Both the position numbers and the translations under genes were made by a program. A model generated the notes under the pieces. It ran no database searches. It saw only the letters and a list, made by a program, of their open reading frames with translations, and was not told where the DNA came from. A stretch of DNA of 11,959 bases from CAZEGV01 sp964511645 (lineage in GTDB: Bacteria; Bacteroidota; Bacteroidia; Cytophagales; JAAEPT01), in assembly GCA_964511645.1 (NCBI GenBank), contig CAZEGV010000069.1, forward strand, positions 1 through 11,959, read 5' to 3'. Of this stretch, positions 7,430 to 11,959 are shown piece by piece; position 1 is the stretch's first letter, and each line of letters starts with the position of its first letter.

Positions 7430-8238
7430 TGTTGAAGCTTAGTTTTTTATTAGCTTTTCTTTTTAGTTTTTTACTTATTTTAGCCCAAAACAAGCAAGGA
7501 AGCATCCATTTTGAATATTCCAAACTAGTAGTTAATATTCAGGATCTTAATTCTTCTCATGTTTTTTACTCTCAAGTAGACTCTTCTGCGATTCTCACAG
7601 CCTCTCTTGATTCTGTCATATCTATTTATGATTTAGAAAAAAATCATTTTATTTGGTTCAGACCAATTTCATCAAACAACTATTTTTTTAGTACCTCAGC
7701 TTACGCTTTAGGAAAAGGTATTTTTCAGTATAGCAATAAATATTTCCTTGTCAACGGGATAGAGTACGGACTCACAAAGCATATAGATATAGGACTTCCT
7801 ATTGCTACGGTTATAAACGGAGCTGGGTTTTATACGAGAGTAAAATACAGCACTCAACTAAAAAAGAAGTTACGGATTGGATTGGTAACCAGTCTAGCCA
7901 TTAGCTCTGGAATCAATAAACTATTTTCTGCTAAAGCTTTACTTACTTACGGAAACAGACGCAATAACCTTACGATTGGTTTAGCAACATTAAGAACACC
8001 CAAATACAAACAAGATTATTATTATACCCTTAGTGGTCAGTTTAAAATTTTCAAAAACTTCTATTTCATTAGTGACAATGCTTATGTTCCAGTTAATGGC
8101 TTGGTAACAGTCCCGATTTACACTTATATAGGTCGGCTTAGCTTTCAAAAATGGAGCATGGATTTGGGCTTAGGAAAAATGAAAAAAATTGAAAATAGAA
8201 TATTATTTCCTGTTTTTGGATTTAATAGCCGGTTGTAA
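7429..8238 (+). CDS. Probable outer-membrane beta-barrel protein
   Basis: A 269-residue exported protein. The signal peptide is strongly hydrophobic to about residue 19, ending LILAQ. Residues about 25-75 form a small soluble segment. From about 80 the sequence follows a pattern familiar from Bacteroidota outer-membrane proteins: FFSTSAYALGKGIFQYSNKY followed by VNGIEYGLTKHIDIG. After it come alternating polar and hydrophobic strands (RIGLVTSLAISSG, NNLTIGLATL, YYTLSGQFKIF, WSMDLGLG) with a near-terminal aromatic strand, consistent with a barrel of eight to ten strands. The start overlaps the previous stop by one base (TGATG), which fixes the ATG and indicates coupled translation with the repeat protein. 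It is the last gene of this plus-strand unit and converges with the minus-strand gene ending at 8346. The barrel prediction is inference from pattern; the ligand is unknown. Confidence 0.83.
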   Translation: MLKLSFLLAFLFSFLLILAQNKQGSIHFEYSKLVVNIQDLNSSHVFYSQVDSSAILTASLDSVISIYDLEKNHFIWFRPISSNNYFFSTSAYALGKGIFQYSNKYFLVNGIEYGLTKHIDIGLPIATVINGAGFYTRVKYSTQLKKKLRIGLVTSLAISSGINKLFSAKALLTYGNRRNNLTIGLATLRTPKYKQDYYYTLSGQFKIFKNFYFISDNAYVPVNGLVTVPIYTYIGRLSFQKWSMDLGLGKMKKIENRILFPVFGFNSRL

Positions 8239-8305
8239 TATTTAGTGTTTGGCGGACTCTCAATTAAAGACTCTGAGCTTTCATTTTACCATAACTCGCC
8301 CTATA

Positions 8306-8340
8306 CAGTGTTGTATACTTGTTACAACTGCTTATTTTAA
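8306..8340 (+). terminator. Possible intrinsic terminator between convergent genes
   Basis: An inverted repeat GTTGTA-TACTTGT-TACAAC (about 8310-8328), extendable by two pairs across a bulge, is followed by the T-rich tail CTTATTTTAATTT. It lies about 70 bases after the barrel gene stop and before the oppositely oriented gene. The stem is short and AT-rich, so this is a weak call. Confidence 0.3.
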
Positions 8341-8345
8341 TTTCA

Positions 8346-8639
8346 TTATTCATTAAGGTTAAATAAAATTAATGAAATAATTAGTAGTATTTGTCCTAAC
8401 CAAAAAACAGATATGAATTGATTGTGCTTTTTCTGAATATCTAAAATATTCTTTTTTTTGGTTTTTAATTCTATTGGGAAAGGTAGTTGCATATAATAAG
8501 TCCCAACAGACCACATACCGCTTATACTCTTACTACCCAACTCTTTTTCAATCATATAACGAGTACTTATAATTATTATCAAGCTGACAGTAACTATAAC
8601 CGCATAAATTATTAAAAGTATAATTACTCCTATTAACAT
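8346..8639 (-). CDS. Small two-helix membrane protein
   Basis: A 97-residue protein with a long hydrophobic helix at residues 2-27, a hydrophilic middle of about 45 residues rich in Lys (ELKTKKKNILDIQKKH), and a second hydrophobic helix at about 75-95. The positive charges lie between the helices, so the middle segment is probably cytoplasmic with both ends outside. No family is recognised and no motif is seen. The ATG lies 21 bases after the stop of the DUF4836-like lipoprotein gene in the same direction, which suggests the same transcript. The coding call rests on length, membrane pattern and position. It is the last gene of this minus-strand group. Confidence 0.65.
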   Translation of the reverse strand: MLIGVIILLIIYAVIVTVSLIIIISTRYMIEKELGSKSISGMWSVGTYYMQLPFPIELKTKKKNILDIQKKHNQFISVFWLGQILLIISLILFNLNE

Positions 8640-8660
8640 CTTTGGATATTTAACCGCAAA

Positions 8661-10073
8661 CTACATATTATCACTCGCCGACTGCATTAACACCGAGAAA
8701 CTATTTTTCTTTTCTTCCTTAAGCCTAATGATAAATTCATTCTCTACTCCTTCTTTTGTTATCTTTCTTGTCGAGATAATTTCAGATATTTTTTCTAAAA
8801 AAGGATTGTCTCCAATCCCATTTTTTAATAGCATTTGAGGTAATTTATCTATTTTTAAAGATAGTTTTCCAGATTTTATTTTATACCCCGATTCCTCTAA
8901 TGTTTCTCCCCCCTCTGTAAAAAATTCTTTCGCATAAGGAATAGAGGGACCAACTAATACTACAAAGTTATCTTTTGCTTTTGCTGCCAAATACCCGCTA
9001 GTATAATATTTTTTATCTTCATCATATTTGTCAAAAAAACCAGACATTTTATCCAGCATCATAATTGCAGTTACATCATCTTTAACTCCAATAGCGAGCG
9101 AAGCTTTATAGTCAAAAGGGAGCATTGCAGAGAGATCGTTGATAGTCAGCAAAGCATCTCCTGTTAGCACCTGTTTAAGTTCTTTTGCTTTGATGTTAAA
9201 TGGCTCTAGCTGTTTATCAAGTAAAGGTAACAAATCTTTTTGCTCTAAGAGTTGCATTAATTTATCCAAATCCAAGCTCAAAGCATAAGCCCCTGTCAAG
9301 TGATCTCCTGGTACTACTTCTGCTATATCAGCGTCTATTTCCCCATCTAATAGTTGTACAAACTCGTGCAATTCTTCATTGGTTTCTAATAGATTATGAA
9401 CCAATATCTCCCCATCTTCAAAGTCAATACCTGAGCTAATATAAACATCGGTTAAGTTGACTTCATCCAAATACGGTAAATCAGCATTTAAAGACAAAGC
9501 TTCTAAATCACACCAAACATCAATGTCACTATCGGTGTTTTCTCTGTTTTTAAACTTTTCGTTAGTAGCAGATAACGAAGTTTCTTTTGTCCCAGATAAA
9601 ATAGATTTTATGATGTCAAACTGATTTTCTATACGATTTTCCCCAAGAAAAACTCCCCTGTCTTCTTTCCAAGCTAGTACTCCTTTGTCCTTTATCTCGG
9701 CAATATTAACATCTTTTTCCGATGTAAACTTAATGCCCTCTTTCTTAAGTGATTTTGTAAATTTACTTTCATCCGAAAGAGAAAAAAGGACAGCCGTTGC
9801 ATTGAGTTCGTCTGCTAAATATATAATATAAGCCTCCGCATCTAAATCTATTCCTGAGTTTAAAATTTTCTCTAAACCCTTGTTTTTATCACCTGTCACG
9901 TAAGCCATTACACTTGCCAAATCAGTATTTTTAGATTTAATTGCTCCAAGATCTATACTGATTACCATTGGAGTATTTTTAGGAATTAACTCAGTAAGGT
10001 TAGTGTTCTCTTTTTTACAGCTAGAAAAAATCAACAAAATAATCAATCCAATTAAATAACTACCAGTTCTCAT
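8661..10073 (-). CDS. DUF4836-like lipoprotein
   Basis: A 470-residue predicted lipoprotein. The signal peptide ends in LIFSSC, with the lipid-carrying cysteine at residue 19 followed by Lys-Lys-Glu. The mature protein opens with LTELIPKNTPMVISIDLGAI, the usual beginning of DUF4836-type proteins of Bacteroidota ('IPKDA..VVSIDL'), in which a repeated alpha-beta module is thought to face the periplasm or surface. Further family-like segments are DADIAEVVPGDHLTGAYALSLDL near the middle and LKQVLTGDALLTINDL after it. The biochemical role of the family is not known to me; DUF3352-like proteins are a remote alternative. The gene sits 47 bases downstream of the TerB-like gene and 21 bases upstream of the small membrane protein gene, all in one direction. 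The start is fixed by the signal peptide. Confidence 0.83.
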   Translation of the reverse strand: MRTGSYLIGLIILLIFSSCKKENTNLTELIPKNTPMVISIDLGAIKSKNTDLASVMAYVTGDKNKGLEKILNSGIDLDAEAYIIYLADELNATAVLFSLSDESKFTKSLKKEGIKFTSEKDVNIAEIKDKGVLAWKEDRGVFLGENRIENQFDIIKSILSGTKETSLSATNEKFKNRENTDSDIDVWCDLEALSLNADLPYLDEVNLTDVYISSGIDFEDGEILVHNLLETNEELHEFVQLLDGEIDADIAEVVPGDHLTGAYALSLDLDKLMQLLEQKDLLPLLDKQLEPFNIKAKELKQVLTGDALLTINDLSAMLPFDYKASLAIGVKDDVTAIMMLDKMSGFFDKYDEDKKYYTSGYLAAKAKDNFVVLVGPSIPYAKEFFTEGGETLEESGYKIKSGKLSLKIDKLPQMLLKNGIGDNPFLEKISEIISTRKITKEGVENEFIIRLKEEKKNSFSVLMQSASDNM

Positions 10074-10120
10074 TTTTTATATCGTTTTATTACGCTTTCG
10101 CTAAAAATTTAAAGTTAAAA

Positions 10121-10495
10121 TTATTTTACAGAACTATCCCATAAACGTTTTGTAAGAGAAATCACATCGTCTAGATCTTCTTTTTCTAAGCCTAAACGAT
10201 TAGTAATACTCAAACATAAATCATACTCTTTATCATGAATATCCCCATCTATCATCATCATAAACACAATGTCTGCTAGTTGGTCTTCTCTGTCATCAAC
10301 ATTTTGAGGCACTACAAATTGTAAATTTCTAGCATTCTCCAACGATTTCTTTATATCCTCTGTAGGGATTTCGAACTCTTCTGCTCGCTCATACAAAAAA
10401 TCTTTTTCATCATCGTCTAGCGTTCCGTCTGCGTAAGCAACAGCGATTAGATTATTGATATGTTCTAATTTAATATGATGAGCATCTTTGGACAT
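10121..10495 (-). CDS. TerB-like acidic cytoplasmic protein
   Basis: A 124-residue acidic, all-helical protein resembling the TerB family (tellurite-resistance TerB/DjlA N-terminal type). It shows the family's two-fold repeat of acidic metal-binding-like motifs: ADGTLDDDEKDFL (22-34) and IDGDIHDKEYDLC (82-94), each with DG followed six residues later by Glu. There is no signal peptide or membrane segment. TerB domains are often linked to membrane stress and metal-related systems; the single-domain form says little about its exact role. It is the first gene of the three-gene minus-strand group and faces the plus-strand gene at 10759 across a 263-base divergent region. A second TerB-like domain occurs in this window, at the N-terminus of the ABC protein. 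Tellurite resistance itself should not be assumed, as no other ter gene is nearby. Confidence 0.82.
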   Translation of the reverse strand: MSKDAHHIKLEHINNLIAVAYADGTLDDDEKDFLYERAEEFEIPTEDIKKSLENARNLQFVVPQNVDDREDQLADIVFMMMIDGDIHDKEYDLCLSITNRLGLEKEDLDDVISLTKRLWDSSVK

Positions 10496-10591
10496 AATTT
10501 ATTCGTTTAGTTCAAACAATAAAAAAACAAGATATACAAAAAAACACTCTATTCTACACAAAATGATTAATTAAAATTCATAATGACATTT

Positions 10592-10690
10592 CCCCATCCG
10601 CTACTCTTCTGGGGTCGGGCTTTACACTGTATCTTTTTTTCAAGTCATTGTCTTAGGATAAAAAAGGATGTCGTTGCAATCCCTAATGCA
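10592..10690. repeat. Truncated second copy of the structured repeat element
   Basis: This stretch contains GGGTCGGGCT (10612-10621), then a T-rich run and, after a short loop, AAAAAAGGATGTCG (from 10660) and ATCCCTAATGC. These modules occur in the same order on the minus strand of the full element at 4863-5128, so this copy is inverted relative to that one. It lacks the internal TCCGTC and TTGCC hairpins and the second outer arm. A CCCCA/TGGGG inverted repeat (10592-10596, 10610-10614) adjoins it. It occupies the middle of the 263-base divergent intergenic region and encodes no protein. Confidence 0.6.
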
Positions 10691-10746
10691 GAACTTAGCC
10701 AATTTTTATCTTCAACTTAAATAAACCATAATTCAAATAACTTAAC

Positions 10747-10754
10747 TACCTTTG
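10747..10754 (+). promoter_or_regulatory. Predicted TAnnTTTG promoter box, leaderless geometry
   Basis: TACCTTTG is an exact match to the Bacteroidota -7 consensus and lies four bases before the ATG at 10759. The expected start of transcription therefore coincides with the start codon. No TTG was found at the usual -33 distance, so the upstream half is weak. Confidence 0.45.
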
Positions 10755-10758
10755 GTCT

Positions 10759-11832
10759 ATGCTTCGATTTTTATCCATCAATGATATCGCCAGACCCATC
10801 GCTATTTTCATAGTACTTGTACTCATCCGATTACCTTTTTTACTTAGTCACCATCACTATATGGATATAGAACTTCAAAATCTATTAATTGGGGAGAGCA
10901 TAAGCAGCGGAATATTACAATACAGGAACGTTGCCGATTATATTTCACCCTTATCTGCTATATCCTTTAATATAATTATTTTCTTGTTTGGCAAATCATT
11001 TTTAGCACTTAGGGTACTCAGTATCCTACTCATCTTCGCTCAAGCAATGATTTTTAACTATGGAGTTTTGCGTCTTCGTATACTCAACACCCAAGGCTTC
11101 ATGCCTGCGGCCGTATACATTATTATTGCTTCGTGCAATATAGAGTTTATGACCCTCAGCCCCGTACTACTTAGTACTACCTTTATTCTAATTGCAATAT
11201 TCAAAACCATTTCCATTATTCTTGACAAAAATCAAAAAGAAACTATTTACACTGTTGGAATACACCTAAGCATTGCAGTTTTATTTTATGTTCCAGTATT
11301 GGTTTATACACTCCCCTTCATGCTTATCTTAGTAGCATATAGTCACCTTAGGATCAAGGCATATATTATTTTCTTATACGGCATCTTCTTTCCATTATTA
11401 TGTGTGGCGGTATTCTTCTTCTGGAATCAATCTTTACTAGCTATCAGTACAGATGTGTTTTTACACGCCTACTCTTTTGCCAAAAAAAGTGAACTAACAG
11501 CAATAGGAATCGCTACATCCTTTTCATCTATAGTATTGATTGCTGTCTTAGGTATTAAAAAAGCTTTGTTCACTCAAGTTTATATCAATTTTCAGAGACG
11601 TTCTTTCGCAAGCTTTCTAGCTACCCTCTTTGGTTTTTTTCTTCTTTTAATTCTCAGCCCTATTCTCGATTACAGCCTGTTTTTCTTACTTGTTCCCGTA
11701 GCTGCTATTTTAGTCTCAGCTATATTTGATTTTGAGTATGTTAAATTAAAAAAAGAAATCGCATTTTTGCTATCTGCCATCACAATAACAGCAGGGTACA
11801 TCTACTCTTTATATTTAATTTATACCAATTAA
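10759..11832 (+). CDS. Polytopic membrane protein, GT-C-fold-like
   Basis: A 357-residue integral membrane protein with about ten hydrophobic helices (for example 13-31, 79-105, 132-154, 201-222, 244-266 and 334-355). The first loop after helix 1 reads HHHYMDIELQNLLIGESIS..ILQYRNVADYISPLS. The acidic pair D36-x-E38 followed by a helix and then a YxxP-like segment recalls the first loop of GT-C glycosyltransferases (PMT/ArnT type), where an Asp/Glu binds the lipid-linked sugar donor. Similar Bacteroidota proteins are usually left as uncharacterised membrane proteins (DUF6427-like is a possible label). There is no large soluble domain, and the length is shorter than classical PMT enzymes, so enzymatic activity is uncertain. 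It is divergent from the TerB-like gene. The ATG is preceded by an excellent TAnnTTTG box only four bases upstream. Confidence 0.8.
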   Translation: MLRFLSINDIARPIAIFIVLVLIRLPFLLSHHHYMDIELQNLLIGESISSGILQYRNVADYISPLSAISFNIIIFLFGKSFLALRVLSILLIFAQAMIFNYGVLRLRILNTQGFMPAAVYIIIASCNIEFMTLSPVLLSTTFILIAIFKTISIILDKNQKETIYTVGIHLSIAVLFYVPVLVYTLPFMLILVAYSHLRIKAYIIFLYGIFFPLLCVAVFFFWNQSLLAISTDVFLHAYSFAKKSELTAIGIATSFSSIVLIAVLGIKKALFTQVYINFQRRSFASFLATLFGFFLLLILSPILDYSLFFLLVPVAAILVSAIFDFEYVKLKKEIAFLLSAITITAGYIYSLYLIYTN

Positions 11833-11857
11833 ATTATAATATAAGTCTAATTATTAG

Positions 11858-11865
11858 TATTTTTG
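11858..11865 (+). promoter_or_regulatory. Possible TAnnTTTG promoter box before the partial frame
   Basis: TATTTTTG matches the consensus -7 box exactly and ends three bases before an ATG at 11869, the same geometry as at 6341 and 10747. In AT-rich DNA such a match can arise by chance, and no -33 TTG is seen. Confidence 0.3.
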
Positions 11866-11868
11866 TTT

Positions 11869-11959
11869 ATGGGAAGATTAATGAATTTAAAGATAACAGA
11901 AAGTATTTTATACCATTTTAACTATAAGACAAGTCATTTATCCTGTTTGTTTTTACACT
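11869..11959 (+). CDS. Possible 5-prime end of a gene cut by the window edge
   Basis: An ATG at 11869 opens a frame of 30 codons that remains open to the end of the window (begins MGRLMNLKITESILYHFNYK). An internal ATG at codon 5 is an alternative start. The piece is too short to recognise and could be chance. The only support is a TAnnTTTG box three bases upstream and the position just after a plus-strand gene end. Confidence 0.3.
   Translation, partial: MGRLMNLKITESILYHFNYKTSHLSCLFLH

Noticed and set aside
10121..10495. Tellurite-resistance gene
   Set aside because: Only the TerB-like fold is supported; no terC, terD or terZ neighbour is present, so the phenotype should not be inferred.
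10507..10541. Minus-strand promoter for the TerB-like gene (TTG and TATTGTTTG)
   Set aside because: The box has one extra base relative to TAnnTTTG and the spacer is short; the region is nearly homopolymeric, so matches are uninformative.
11840..11862. CTAATTATTAG palindrome after the membrane-protein gene as a terminator
   Set aside because: The five-base arms leave a one-base loop and are all but A/T-only, so a stable hairpin is not expected.

Overview
The window is AT-rich DNA from a member of the Bacteroidota, most likely a Cytophagales-type marine or gliding lineage. The reasons are the many lipoproteins with a lipobox cysteine, secreted proteins without other recognisable domains, TAnnTTTG-type promoter boxes, the lack of Shine-Dalgarno sequences, and protein families typical of that phylum. 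No tRNA, rRNA, CRISPR array, transposase or phage gene was seen.

Left part (about 17-6289, all minus strand, transcribed right to left). This looks like one operon built around a SiaABC-type phospho-switch. It begins with the wreck of a SiaA-like PP2C/SpoIIE phosphatase gene, of which only the C-terminal part survives, with frameshifts and a stop. Next come an intact SiaB-like kinase, a structured intergenic repeat element of about 266 bp, and an intact SiaC-like phosphoprotein with the conserved phospho-threonine at residue 68. Downstream are a 1021-residue half-transporter of the ABCG type with a TerB-like N-terminal domain, a 304-residue lipoprotein and a 139-residue exported protein. No diguanylate cyclase (the SiaD output of Pseudomonas) is present. 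The tight spacing instead suggests the ABC protein and its two envelope partners as output, which is inference.

Middle part (6353-8238, plus strand, divergent from the siaA wreck). Two translationally coupled exported proteins are encoded. One is made of about ten 35-residue tandem repeats with an FKVFYKG core. The other is a probable outer-membrane beta-barrel.

Right part. Three minus-strand genes (10495 to 8346) encode a TerB-like acidic protein, a DUF4836-like lipoprotein and a small two-helix membrane protein. A divergent plus-strand gene (10759-11832) encodes a polytopic membrane protein resembling GT-C glycosyltransferase-fold proteins. The divergent intergenic region carries a truncated second copy of the repeat element. 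A partial reading frame may begin at 11869 and run off the window.

The main points of interest are the SiaB/SiaC/ABC switch with a dead phosphatase gene, the multi-hairpin repeat element inside that operon, and the placement of TAnnTTT(G/A) boxes only 3-4 bases before the start codons of all three plus-strand transcription units, which predicts leaderless mRNAs.
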